Source: an uncultured Christensenellaceae bacterium
Lineage (GTDB): Bacteria > Bacillota > Clostridia > Christensenellales > Pumilibacteraceae
Assembly (NCBI GenBank): GCA_910587445.1
Contig: CAJULE010000026.1
Location: 1-32,514 of the forward strand
Reading direction: 5' to 3'
DNA length: 32,514 nucleotides
Each line of letters starts with the position of its first letter. Position 1 is the first letter of the stretch. Of this stretch, positions 22,176 through 30,551 are shown one piece after another. Position numbers and translations under genes: made by a program. The notes under the pieces were generated by a model, which saw nothing but the letters and a program-made list of their open reading frames with translations, made no database searches and was not told the DNA's origin.

Positions 22176-22811
22176 ATGAACGAAGAATTGATTACTAAAC
22201 TCAACGAGTCAATCGAGGGGTTGGAAGCAGCGAAAAGACTTATAATTAGGGAATTTGCCTTAATCGCTGCAGCGGATGAATCCGCTGTTTATATGCGTAC
22301 ATTTCCAATCATAATGATTTTTAATAGGGCAATGAATATAGTGGATGCAATCGAAGATGCAGCGATAAAAAGAAATATACTGGTTCAAACTGCTTTGATG
22401 AGGTTGCTAGCGGATTTACCGATGGCAGCGTATAGAGTCAAGGTTTTAGGAGCAGAGGCGTTCATCAAACGTGTAGTCAGTGGAGAACAGCTGAACTTTG
22501 GAAAAGCTCCCAATGGTGAATCTTTAATGGATGCAAAAGTTAAGAAGCAAGTTGCTAAAGATTTTGAAGGATTTGAAGATTACTATGATTGGGCGTGTAA
22601 GGGTGTACATTTCTCTAAGTTCGACCAATTGGCAACATTAAGTGCTGGCGGCGAAATGCAAATTAATGCCCGTATAGAAGTTGGGCGAAATGATGATGAA
22701 GCTATTTCGGCAATGATTGTAAATAACAATACAACAAAGAGAATGGTGGGCAAAACGCTGTCAGCCGTAAAAAAATATATTTTATCACAAGACCCCGGAG
22801 TATTTATGTAA
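22176..22811 (+). CDS. Helical protein of unknown function, possibly HEPN-like
   Basis: A 211-residue, largely alpha-helical protein. It has no membrane segment. The stretch NFGKAPNGESLMDAKVKKQV, then YYDWACKGVHFS and INARIEVG, resembles uncharacterised HEPN/DUF5677-type proteins in which a late VH(F/L)S sequence ends the helical core; this likeness is a reader's judgement. HEPN proteins are often RNases that cause abortive infection. A GGAGG at about 22158 and a nearer AGGG precede the ATG. It closes the first gene group of the island; a new promoter begins 16 nt after its stop. Confidence 0.7.
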   Translation: MNEELITKLNESIEGLEAAKRLIIREFALIAAADESAVYMRTFPIIMIFNRAMNIVDAIEDAAIKRNILVQTALMRLLADLPMAAYRVKVLGAEAFIKRVVSGEQLNFGKAPNGESLMDAKVKKQVAKDFEGFEDYYDWACKGVHFSKFDQLATLSAGGEMQINARIEVGRNDDEAISAMIVNNNTTKRMVGKTLSAVKKYILSQDPGVFM

Positions 22812-22826
22812 TAACTCTATTTTTGA

Positions 22827-22855
22827 TTGCTTTTTTATAGCGTTTTTGCTATAAT
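22827..22855 (+). promoter_or_regulatory. Promoter with operator palindrome for the R-M controller
   Basis: TTGCTT (22827-22832), a 17-nt spacer and TATAAT (22850-22855). The inverted repeat TATAGC (22836-22841) N6 GCTATA (22848-22853) fills the spacer and overlaps the -10. This is where a dimeric Xre-type controller would block RNA polymerase, so autoregulation by the next gene is likely. Confidence 0.65.
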
Positions 22856-22888
22856 GTTTGCAATAGATAGTTTGGAGGTTATCAATCA

Positions 22889-23089
22889 ATGACATTCCCT
22901 GAAAAAGTCATAACAGCTCGTTATCAATTAGGATTAAGCCAAGAAAAACTTGCTGCCAAACTTGGAGTATCATTTTCAACTGTAAATCGTTGGGAAAAAG
23001 GTCATGCGATGCCTAGTTATTTAGCATTAGATAGATTTAACGCACTGTGTAAGGAAAACAATATCGTCTTCAAGGATAATGAGTCATGA
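22889..23089 (+). CDS. XRE-family HTH controller of the restriction-modification genes
   Basis: A 66-residue Cro/CI-type DNA-binding protein. Nearly the whole length is one five-helix HTH: LSQEKLAAKLGVSFSTVNRW is the helix-turn-helix proper, followed by EKGHAMPS. It resembles controller (C) proteins of restriction-modification systems, which delay nuclease expression until the host DNA is methylated. GGAGG precedes the ATG by about 10 nt. The stop overlaps the methyltransferase start (ATGA), so the two are coupled. The palindrome across its own promoter supports self-control. Confidence 0.88.
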   Translation: MTFPEKVITARYQLGLSQEKLAAKLGVSFSTVNRWEKGHAMPSYLALDRFNALCKENNIVFKDNES

Positions 23090-24171
23090 ATAGAAAAATA
23101 AAAATAGCTACAGTATTTAGTGGAATAGGGGCTGCCGAACAAGCCTTAAAGCAAATCGGAATTGAACACGAGATTGTATTTGCTTGCGATAATGGAGAAA
23201 GATACTTTGATTATACTGTAGAGCAGATAGAAGAAAAAATAAAAAGTGAACCCACTAAAACCACTGAAGACGTCATTAGAGAATTGTACGATGCGACAGG
23301 TAAACCTAATAACGTAAAAAAGTCCTATTTTGCGAATTATGATATCAGTGAAGACAGATGGTTTGAAGATGTGCGTTTTGTTGATGGCAAGCCATATTTC
23401 AATCAAGTAGATTTGTTTGTTGGTGGGAGTCCATGTCAAAGTTTTTCTACCTATGGTCGGAGAAAAGGTCTTGAAGATACACGCGGTACACTTTTTTATG
23501 ATTATGCTCGTCTAGTAATGGAAATACAGCCGAAAGCATTCATTTTTGAAAATGTAACTGGTTTGTTAAACCATGATAGTGGGAAGACCTGGGCAGTGAT
23601 CAGGGAAACCTTTGAATCACTGAACTACAATATCAAAATGAAAATTTTAGATGCGAAGGACTATGACTTACCTCAATTACGCAAACGAGTATTTGTAGTA
23701 GGAATAAGGAAAAATTTGAACTGTGGAGAATATGAGTTTCCGCCCGCTGTTCCGTTGACGCATAATAGCACAGAGTATCTGGATGAGTTTGTACCGAATA
23801 AATATTATTTAGGCGAAAAGGGGTTCAACTTTGTTACTAAGGTTGAACGGAGCGAAAGGAGAGCCAGGGTTAACCAAGATATTATTGGATGCCAAACGGC
23901 GAATCAGCAGTTTAACTGGGTGGGAGATTTCCGTGTTGAAAAACCCGAACAGCGTCATCTTGACGATGATAGAATATTTAAGGGTATCTACAATGGCGAA
24001 TTATCAGTAGCAAGGAAAATGACACCCCATGAGTTACTTCGTCTAATGGGGTTTGAAGATTTTAACGTGGTTGTAGATGACAATGTCATTTGGAGACAGA
24101 CTGGGAACTCGATAGCTGTTCCCGTTATAAAAGCAGTAATTCAAAACATCATTAGAACTCTTGGTTTATAG
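23086..24171 (+). CDS. DNA (cytosine-5)-methyltransferase
   Basis: A 361-residue C5 methyltransferase that modifies cytosine in a specific, here unknown, DNA site. Motif I FSGIGAAEQA (11-20), motif IV GSPCQSFS with catalytic C117, motif VI ENV (155-157), motif VIII QLRKR (197-201), and motif X RQTGNSIAVPV near the C-terminus are all present. The target-recognition region between VIII and IX-X (about 212-310) is of normal size. The ATG overlaps the controller stop, with AAGGA upstream; the McrB-like gene starts 9 nt after the stop. The position points to a modification enzyme paired with the McrBC-like genes. Length and motifs are complete, so it should be active. Confidence 0.95.
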   Translation: MNRKIKIATVFSGIGAAEQALKQIGIEHEIVFACDNGERYFDYTVEQIEEKIKSEPTKTTEDVIRELYDATGKPNNVKKSYFANYDISEDRWFEDVRFVDGKPYFNQVDLFVGGSPCQSFSTYGRRKGLEDTRGTLFYDYARLVMEIQPKAFIFENVTGLLNHDSGKTWAVIRETFESLNYNIKMKILDAKDYDLPQLRKRVFVVGIRKNLNCGEYEFPPAVPLTHNSTEYLDEFVPNKYYLGEKGFNFVTKVERSERRARVNQDIIGCQTANQQFNWVGDFRVEKPEQRHLDDDRIFKGIYNGELSVARKMTPHELLRLMGFEDFNVVVDDNVIWRQTGNSIAVPVIKAVIQNIIRTLGL

Positions 24172-24180
24172 AGGTGACAA

Positions 24181-26646
24181 ATGAACGATTGGTATATCGA
24201 TAGGTCAAAAAATTTTATAAATGAGAATCTTGATGAGGCACTTCGTTATTTCGCAAGCGCACCTACAGGTGGTGGTTCTAGCGAAGTAATAAGAAGCATG
24301 AGCGCAAGGGGATTATTGGGTAGAGCGGGCGGTAATCCCAATGCTGCATTGACACGGTTCCGTGATCACGGTTTATTATCTTTGGATAATAAAATAGGTG
24401 AGTCAGCCGTAGATTATGTACAAGGAAGGCTAGGTAAAGCTGAATTGGTTATTGACCTTTTCATCAAACGTCCTTGCAAGAAGCAAGATGCACCGAACGT
24501 TAAGCCTTTTGTGGTTCTTTGCAAATTGTTTGATAATATGATGGAAATGTCGATTGACCCAGATGATATTTTTATCACTTATCACGAGTGCTACGAGTAT
24601 TTGTACCCTTGCAATAGCTATGAAGATGTGTCATTAGAATTTGTTGAAAAAATCTTAGCGGAAAGGCAATATGAACTGGGAGTAAGATATCCAAGACCGC
24701 GTGTTAAATTGCCGGATAATGAAGATACGAATTTAAGCATATGGTTTAATGCATTAAAAGAAACCCCAGTGTTTATGCCGCAAAACGATGATAGACCCAT
24801 ACTTCGTCCGAACCTCAAGCAAAAGGAATTTTTTAGATTTATCACTGTGAATGCAGACGAGTTTGCTGCCACGCCTACAAAGAAAAATGGCGAATTATAT
24901 TCGTATTACTGTAACAGGGAAACGGGTATAAACGAGATACTTCCTAATGTGGTAAAAGCCAACGCTACGGCAAATGAAGAAGAAGTAAAGGTTTTATTTG
25001 AGTACCTTTTTGGTTACAAGAAGGTGGCAGACTTTAATTACTCAAAGTTCATCCGTTATGAGTGTTTTGGCTTATTTTTTCCGTTTATCACTTTACCAAA
25101 GTTGGTAATTAGACTCATCTATTTGAATAACCGCAAATTAGGCGAAGCATTTTACACGTTTATAGCAAGAAACAATGGGTATATTTTAGATTTTGAGCAA
25201 GGTAAATTTGAGTATAAGGGAGCATTTGCTATGGAAAGCAACGAACAATATCTTGATATTTTAGACAGAAATGTTCTTGGCATGCACATTACAAATAAAA
25301 ATGATGCGTTAAGTCTTACAAACCCTCATGTCTGCATAGGATGGAGCATTCTTGGGGATTTGAGTAATGTCAAATCCAAAGAGGAAGTGGCTGCAATTTA
25401 TGATGAAAAATATCCCGATAAAACTAGGCATAGTCGCGGACAAGATTTAGGGCAGATTTGGAGTTTTTTGGATAAGCTCAAAGTTGGAGACTATGTTGTC
25501 TACGGCGATGGTAAGACCGCGCACATAGGTCAAATTACTTCGGATTACTATTTCGACCAAGAGAATCCCAATCAAGACCCCGATTATGCTAATAACAAGA
25601 GTGTGAAATGGCTCAAGTCTATCGCATATCAAGATCTCCCGCACGGTTTGCATATGGCTTTCTATGCAACTCGTTCTGTTTTTTCGTTGAACGAGTATAA
25701 AGCAGTCATTCTTGATTTGTTGAATGGTAGGGCAGTAGAAACAGAGGAACAGATTGACGCCGGTTTCGATGAGGAATACAAACCCGAGCAGTATACCAAG
25801 GCAAATTTTCTCGCTGATGTTTTTATGACCGAAGTGCAATATGAACAGTTGAAACGGCTTTTATTCTATAAGAAAAACATTATACTTCAAGGCGCGCCGG
25901 GTGTTGGTAAAACTTATCTAGCAAAGAAACTTGCTTATTCTATTTTAGGCGAGAAAAATGACAATTACATAGAGATGGTTCAGTTCCATCAAAACTACAG
26001 CTACGAAGATTTTATAATGGGTTATAAACCGAACGACGATGGTTTCGAATTAAAAAATGGCAAATTTTACAACTTCTGTAAAATTGCCGAAAGTGAACCT
26101 GGTAAGAAGTTCTTCTTTATAATTGATGAAATCAATCGTGGAAACCTTTCTAAAATCTTCGGTGAACTTATGATGCTTATTGAAGGCGATAAGAGGGGGG
26201 ATGCAATTAAACTTGCATACAAAAACGAGTTATTTAGTGTTCCGGCAAACCTTTACATCATTGGAATGATGAATACGGCTGATAGAAGTCTTGCAATGAT
26301 GGATTACGCATTGAGGAGACGGTTTTCGTTCTTTGATGTGGAACCCGCCTTTGATAAACCTGCGTTTAAGACTCATATGATGAAATATGTAGGCGCAGCG
26401 ATTGCAGACAAGGTTGTGACTCGTTTCTTGGAGTTAAACAAGAACATATCGGATGAAAACAGCTCTGGACTTGGTAAAGGATACTGCATTGGACATAGTT
26501 ATTTCTGTGTTCCTCCCGTGCAAGGACAAACTGATGAGGAATGGTATAACTCTATTATCGAATACGAAATCACGCCGCTTCTTTTGGAATACTGGTGGGA
26601 TGATAAGGATAAGGCAGAGGACTGCATAAAAGAATTAACGAAATAG
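24181..26646 (+). CDS. McrB-like AAA+ GTPase restriction subunit
   Basis: An 821-residue motor subunit of a GTP-driven restriction complex. The C-terminal AAA+ domain has LQGAPGVGKT (about 569-578), EMVQFHQNYSYEDFI, Walker B FFIIDEINRGNLSKIFGELM (about 641-660), and the McrB signature MNTADRS (697-703) that binds GTP rather than ATP. Residues about 380-525 hold an EVE/PUA-like unit (GDYVVYGDGKTAHIGQITSD followed by YYF) of the kind that reads DNA bases. Residues 1-370 have no family I can name and may recognise the sequence. GAGGTGAC precedes the ATG. It follows a methyltransferase as in BsuMI and LlaJI, where the McrBC-like pair cuts unmethylated rather than methylated sites; that polarity is inferred. 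Confidence 0.9.
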   Translation: MNDWYIDRSKNFINENLDEALRYFASAPTGGGSSEVIRSMSARGLLGRAGGNPNAALTRFRDHGLLSLDNKIGESAVDYVQGRLGKAELVIDLFIKRPCKKQDAPNVKPFVVLCKLFDNMMEMSIDPDDIFITYHECYEYLYPCNSYEDVSLEFVEKILAERQYELGVRYPRPRVKLPDNEDTNLSIWFNALKETPVFMPQNDDRPILRPNLKQKEFFRFITVNADEFAATPTKKNGELYSYYCNRETGINEILPNVVKANATANEEEVKVLFEYLFGYKKVADFNYSKFIRYECFGLFFPFITLPKLVIRLIYLNNRKLGEAFYTFIARNNGYILDFEQGKFEYKGAFAMESNEQYLDILDRNVLGMHITNKNDALSLTNPHVCIGWSILGDLSNVKSKEEVAAIYDEKYPDKTRHSRGQDLGQIWSFLDKLKVGDYVVYGDGKTAHIGQITSDYYFDQENPNQDPDYANNKSVKWLKSIAYQDLPHGLHMAFYATRSVFSLNEYKAVILDLLNGRAVETEEQIDAGFDEEYKPEQYTKANFLADVFMTEVQYEQLKRLLFYKKNIILQGAPGVGKTYLAKKLAYSILGEKNDNYIEMVQFHQNYSYEDFIMGYKPNDDGFELKNGKFYNFCKIAESEPGKKFFFIIDEINRGNLSKIFGELMMLIEGDKRGDAIKLAYKNELFSVPANLYIIGMMNTADRSLAMMDYALRRRFSFFDVEPAFDKPAFKTHMMKYVGAAIADKVVTRFLELNKNISDENSSGLGKGYCIGHSYFCVPPVQGQTDEEWYNSIIEYEITPLLLEYWWDDKDKAEDCIKELTK

Positions 26647-26657
26647 GAATTTAGATA

Positions 26658-27734
26658 ATGAGCGTGAAAAAGAACCCAATACCTATAAAAAATCTATTCT
26701 ATATGCTCTGTTATGCGTGGAATGTTTTATCTATCAAGGACGAGATATTAGTTGGTACTGATGATTACGATGATGCGTATAATATCCTGGGGCGTGTTTT
26801 CTCTTTTGGTATAGGTAAACTTATAAGGTCGGGTTTCCATCGCTCGTATATTCAGCGTGAAGAGGAACTTTCAACTTTGAGAGGAAAGATTAATGTGCAG
26901 GAGAGCATAAATAGGCTTTCAGCTCAAAGGAAAATGTTGGTATGCAACTATGACGAATACTCAACCGATTATATCTTTAATCAGATTTTAAATTATACGA
27001 TTGCAGCATTATTGCGTAATCCCAATGTTGATTCTTCTATCAAGAGAGACCTCAAAAGGCAGAAAATGTTTTTCGTGGGAATAGAGGAAACCGCGCCAAC
27101 AAAAACAAATCGTAAAAAGCTGTATTATAATAGAAACAATATCACGTATAAACTTTTGATTTGCATAGCAATTATGCTATACGATAATACAACTATAAAC
27201 GAAGAAGACGGCAAGGAGACTTTTAAAGACTTCTTTCGAGAAGAGCAGATGCAAAAAGTTTATGAAATGTTTTTACTGAACTTTTATGCCATGCACTTGG
27301 ATAGGTCGAAATATAGAGTATATGCACCAAAATTTACATGGTTAAAGTCATCTGAGCAAGACCTCTGGGGAGATGTTGAAGAGGCTGATGCACTAATGCC
27401 TGAATTAAGAACGGACATCGTTATTGAAAATAAAGAAAAAGGGATTCAATTGATAATTGATGCAAAGTATTATCAAAGTGCTTTGGTAAAATCGCATCAT
27501 AGCGATGCAAAAAAGTTTAGGCGTGATCATATCTCACAAGTATTCACATATATGGTGAATAGTCCGTTTGAAGGAACAAAAAGAGGTGCGTTGTTATATC
27601 CTACCGTAGTTGATATTTTGGATGGGAAGCAGAACATTTTATCTGGTTGGGTATTCTTTAAGAGCATAAATCTTGATCGGGATTGGCAAGACATTTCTAA
27701 TGAATTATTAGTATTTGCTGAAAAAGCAAACTAA
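26658..27734 (+). CDS. McrC-like nuclease subunit
   Basis: A 358-residue partner of the McrB-like motor. It opens with IPIKNLFYMLCYAWNVL, the start typical of McrC-family proteins of the BsuMI/LlaJI type, and ends in a PD-(D/E)xK nuclease: D253 in LRTDIVIENKEKG, then D268-A-K270 in LIIDAKYY, with a supporting Gln in HISQVFTYM. The nuclease centre is complete. The start is 11 nt after the McrB-like stop, so both subunits come from one message. It cuts DNA when the GTPase translocates. No other nuclease is needed in this system. The next gene begins only 17 nt after its stop. Confidence 0.92.
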   Translation: MSVKKNPIPIKNLFYMLCYAWNVLSIKDEILVGTDDYDDAYNILGRVFSFGIGKLIRSGFHRSYIQREEELSTLRGKINVQESINRLSAQRKMLVCNYDEYSTDYIFNQILNYTIAALLRNPNVDSSIKRDLKRQKMFFVGIEETAPTKTNRKKLYYNRNNITYKLLICIAIMLYDNTTINEEDGKETFKDFFREEQMQKVYEMFLLNFYAMHLDRSKYRVYAPKFTWLKSSEQDLWGDVEEADALMPELRTDIVIENKEKGIQLIIDAKYYQSALVKSHHSDAKKFRRDHISQVFTYMVNSPFEGTKRGALLYPTVVDILDGKQNILSGWVFFKSINLDRDWQDISNELLVFAEKAN

Positions 27735-27751
27735 CAGTAGGGGTGCAAAAG

Positions 27752-28591
27752 ATGAAAAGACCAAAGATAAAAATCTCTGCTTTTAATAACAAGCTATGGG
27801 GTAATTTCCTGAAGTGGGCTTCGGGAGTATCGGTTGTTGTAACAACAGTATTAGCGTTCCTTGATTTATGTTCCCAAATAAAGCTGATTATTTTTTTCGG
27901 TTTTTTAGGAACGTTGGTAGTGATATTTGTCATATTACTAATTGTGGCAAATGTTATGACAAAATTAACCTTAAAAATTAATAATTCAACTGTTAATATT
28001 TTATTTGATGATATTTTCCAACAACCCGAATCGGATTTGAAGGTGATAGCATTTAATGAATACTTTGATACTCAAGTAGATGATGTTCTCATATCTAAGA
28101 GTTCTTTAAATGGACAATACTTGTTGCAACTTAAGCAACCGATTGAAGAATTAGATGAATTAATCGCAAACAGCTCACGTATGAAAGAGCGTATTGCAGG
28201 TAGAAATGCAAGAAGGAAAGAAGGGAAGACTGTTAAGTATAAATTGGGGTCTATTTATAGGCATAATGATTATTTACTGGTGGCTTTGACTCATTTTGAT
28301 GATGGCAATTGCGCTCGACTCACCGTACAAGAATATTCAGATTGCTTAATAAATATGTGGAATGAAATTGATTCCCTTTATAACGGCAAAACTGTTACAT
28401 TGCCATTATTGGGTAGTGGAATAACAAGATTTAAAGACTGCGTAGATATTTCGGATCAAGAATTGTTGGAAATAATACTCTGGACTTATCGCATTAGTCG
28501 TGTAAAGTTTGTCTATCCGTCTTGCCTGAATATAATAATCAGCAAAGAAAAGAAGGATAAAATCAATTTATATAAATTGAAAGGAGAATAA
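27752..28591 (+). CDS. thsA: Type II Thoeris effector: two TM helices plus ThsA-type macro domain
   Basis: A 279-residue membrane protein. Two hydrophobic helices (about 22-40 and 45-69) are followed by a macro domain of the ThsA/DUF6430 type: VIAFNEYFDTQVDD (98-111), SSLNGQYL (117-124), KYKLGSIYRHNDYLLVALTH (162-181) and TLPLLGSGITRF (216-227). In type II Thoeris this macro domain binds the nucleotide signal made by the TIR partners (histidine-ADP-ribose in the studied system), and the TM part then damages the cell membrane. ATG 27752 is chosen since AGGGG lies 9 nt before it; a GTG nine bases earlier has no spacing. It lies 17 nt after mcrC-like and 3 nt before the first TIR gene. Confidence 0.85.
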   Translation: MKRPKIKISAFNNKLWGNFLKWASGVSVVVTTVLAFLDLCSQIKLIIFFGFLGTLVVIFVILLIVANVMTKLTLKINNSTVNILFDDIFQQPESDLKVIAFNEYFDTQVDDVLISKSSLNGQYLLQLKQPIEELDELIANSSRMKERIAGRNARRKEGKTVKYKLGSIYRHNDYLLVALTHFDDGNCARLTVQEYSDCLINMWNEIDSLYNGKTVTLPLLGSGITRFKDCVDISDQELLEIILWTYRISRVKFVYPSCLNIIISKEKKDKINLYKLKGE

Positions 28592-28594
28592 CAA

Positions 28595-29104
28595 ATGGTG
28601 TATCGTACAAAAACTTACATAGCCGGTGATTGGACGGGCGATAAAGATGCTATTGATACGTTGTACAAATGGAAGAATAGTGGGTATTTAAATTTTGATT
28701 TTGTTGATGCTCATTCATTAACGCAAGCAAGAGATACGAGTTTAAACTGCAGTATCAAAAGGTCATTAAAAGAGCGTCTTGATGCATCCAAAACTTTTGT
28801 GCTTGTTGTTGGGGCAAATACTAAAGATTTGAGAGCGGGGGGTTGTCAATATTGCAACTACTATCGCAGTTATTCTTATACATCACGTTGCCTCCATAAC
28901 TATAGTGTTGATGTTCGTAGCTATATAGATTATGAGTGTGAAAAAGCGAAAGAAGCGGGAATAAGAATAGTTGTTTTATATAATTATTCAAACATTTATC
29001 GTGATAAATGCCCTGAATCGCTTCGTTGGACAGGCACTCATGTGGCTATGATTAGCGATGGAAGATGGGATTATACTTCAATTAAAAAGGCGATTGAAGG
29101 ATAA
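28595..29104 (+). CDS. thsB: Thoeris TIR-like protein ThsB (first copy, cysteine-rich)
   Basis: A 169-residue TIR-like (DUF1863/ThsB type) protein expected to consume NAD and make a cyclic or conjugated ADP-ribose signal upon phage sensing. Features: strand A KTYIAGDWTGDKDAI, then FDFVDAHSLTQARD, SIKRSLKERLDASKTFVLVV, and a late helix YIDYECEKAKEAG followed by IRIVVLYN. The Glu pair E114/E116 is the best candidate for the catalytic Glu. An odd insert at 82-99 (GGCQYCNYYRSYSYTSRC) brings three cysteines that could bind metal. AAGGAGA precedes the ATG, 3 nt after the effector gene. Confidence 0.85.
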   Translation: MVYRTKTYIAGDWTGDKDAIDTLYKWKNSGYLNFDFVDAHSLTQARDTSLNCSIKRSLKERLDASKTFVLVVGANTKDLRAGGCQYCNYYRSYSYTSRCLHNYSVDVRSYIDYECEKAKEAGIRIVVLYNYSNIYRDKCPESLRWTGTHVAMISDGRWDYTSIKKAIEG

Positions 29105-29117
29105 TGGGAGAACAGCT

Positions 29118-29747
29118 ATGAAACACAGATGTTATATTTCGTATAAATTTGAAGATAAAAAATATAGGAATCAAATAGTAAACAAATGGGGCGATACGGA
29201 TTTTATTGATTGTTCACAGCAAGAAAGAATTGAATCGGATGACCCAGAATACATAATGCAACAAATAAGAGAGCGTTATTTGAAGGACTCCACAGTTACC
29301 ATCTTTTTAATAGGTACAAGAAGTGGCGAAAATTATAGAGACCCACAAGATGTTTGGAGGGGATACGATAGTCAGATAATTATTCGGAGAGAAATCACAT
29401 CTTCGTTATATAATGGCAACGGGAATAGTAGGAGTGGTTTGCTCGGTGTGGTTTTGCCAGAAATGGAATCGAGGATTTATGGTGGAAAAACTACTTGCTC
29501 TTGCTGTGGGGAAACCGTAAATTTAGTTTATATAAATAACGATACGGTCATTAAAGAGTTTGGTCAAAATTACTATCTAATAAAGCGTGGTTCACCTAAT
29601 TGTTCTCATTATAGCGAGGAGGATAGGTATGCAGTTCTAGTTCGTTATAGTGAGTTTATGGCAGACCCCGAAAAGTATATCGATATGGCTTTTGGAAAAA
29701 GAAGTATGCCCATTGCGCAGAACGTGAGAGTTCGACATTTTGAATAA
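29118..29747 (+). CDS. thsB: Thoeris TIR-like protein ThsB (second, divergent copy)
   Basis: A 209-residue TIR-like protein distinct in sequence from its neighbour. N-terminal CYISYKFEDKKYRNQIVNKW, then DDPEYIMQQIRERYLKDSTV followed by TIFLIGTRSGENY, and then SQIIIRREITSSLYNG with E92 as the probable catalytic Glu, all typical of ThsB. A CxCC motif at 127-130 with a later NCSH suggests a small metal site in the C-terminal part. GGGAG lies about 8 nt before the ATG. Several Thoeris loci carry more than one TIR gene, each tuned to different phages, while sharing one effector; that role is inferred here. It ends the tight gene train that began with the XRE controller. Confidence 0.85.
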   Translation: MKHRCYISYKFEDKKYRNQIVNKWGDTDFIDCSQQERIESDDPEYIMQQIRERYLKDSTVTIFLIGTRSGENYRDPQDVWRGYDSQIIIRREITSSLYNGNGNSRSGLLGVVLPEMESRIYGGKTTCSCCGETVNLVYINNDTVIKEFGQNYYLIKRGSPNCSHYSEEDRYAVLVRYSEFMADPEKYIDMAFGKRSMPIAQNVRVRHFE

Positions 29748-29830
29748 TTTTTATCATAAAAAATAGTAGAGCTGTTAGAGGAAATATTAACAGAAAAAGT
29801 AGTAGCGAAGATATGGGGTGACTTTCAACT

Positions 29831-30535
29831 ATGAATATAACTGAAAAAGAATATCAAAAGATGCACTTAAAAGTACTGACGGATGATACTCGTTGGGATT
29901 TGATGACCGCAAAAGAACTGGAAAAACGTATCGCAAAGTATAAAGCGGATGGAAATAGCCATGACAAAATGCTATCGATGATGAGCTGTTTGCGGTTGGC
30001 AGAAATTTTGTATCTTTACCAAAAAGATGGTGAAAACACAACGATGCCAACATTACCTTTGCCTGAGGGACAAGTGATGCTTATTTTTACGAGCGAAGGT
30101 AAAATACTAAGTGAAAAAATAAAACATTTTGACGTAGGGTTCAGTCATTTGCCTGAATTGCTAGAGTGTTTCGATGATAGTGGGATAGCGTTTATATGTA
30201 TTAACCCTGAAACGGACGATATCACGCTTCCTTTAAATCAGACTAAAGAAATTATAGAGGCTTTTGATAAAATCCAATTCCATGTGGACGAACAGATGGG
30301 AGAAGGAATCAAAGCCGAGGAACTTGAATCTATAGTATTTGAGCGTTTTCTAGGACGGAAGATTGATTGCGAAACCACCGATGGAAATCATATCGTTGGT
30401 GATGCGTATTCTTCGAGAAAAGACAAAGAAAAAGGTCTAGTGCTTATAGTTGATTTGGGTGATGAAAGCGAGGTTGAATTATATCAAGGTCAAGTAAAAG
30501 TTATACGAGATATAACTGATTATGGTGAGGAGTAA
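29831..30535 (+). CDS. SseB-like domain protein of unknown function
   Basis: A 234-residue soluble protein. Residues 70-140 (TLPLPEGQVMLIFTSEGKI and FICINPETDDITLPL) have the feel of an SseB N-terminal domain, in which a protein reads PVFTS...INPGG; the match is weak. The N-terminal 60 residues are helical and charged, and the C-terminal part (CETTDGNHIVGDAYSSRKD, then VELYQGQVKVIRDI) looks like a small beta barrel. No catalytic motif is evident. It is preceded by an 83-nt gap with no clear promoter, and a GGGGTGA stands in for a ribosome site. Confidence 0.6.
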   Translation: MNITEKEYQKMHLKVLTDDTRWDLMTAKELEKRIAKYKADGNSHDKMLSMMSCLRLAEILYLYQKDGENTTMPTLPLPEGQVMLIFTSEGKILSEKIKHFDVGFSHLPELLECFDDSGIAFICINPETDDITLPLNQTKEIIEAFDKIQFHVDEQMGEGIKAEELESIVFERFLGRKIDCETTDGNHIVGDAYSSRKDKEKGLVLIVDLGDESEVELYQGQVKVIRDITDYGEE

Positions 30536-30551
30536 GATTAAGGTGGATAAT

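Noticed and set aside
30522..30551. Earlier start for the beta-flower gene
   Set aside because: It overlaps the previous gene and lacks a ribosome site, whereas 30552 has AAGGTGG at good spacing and begins right at the domain.
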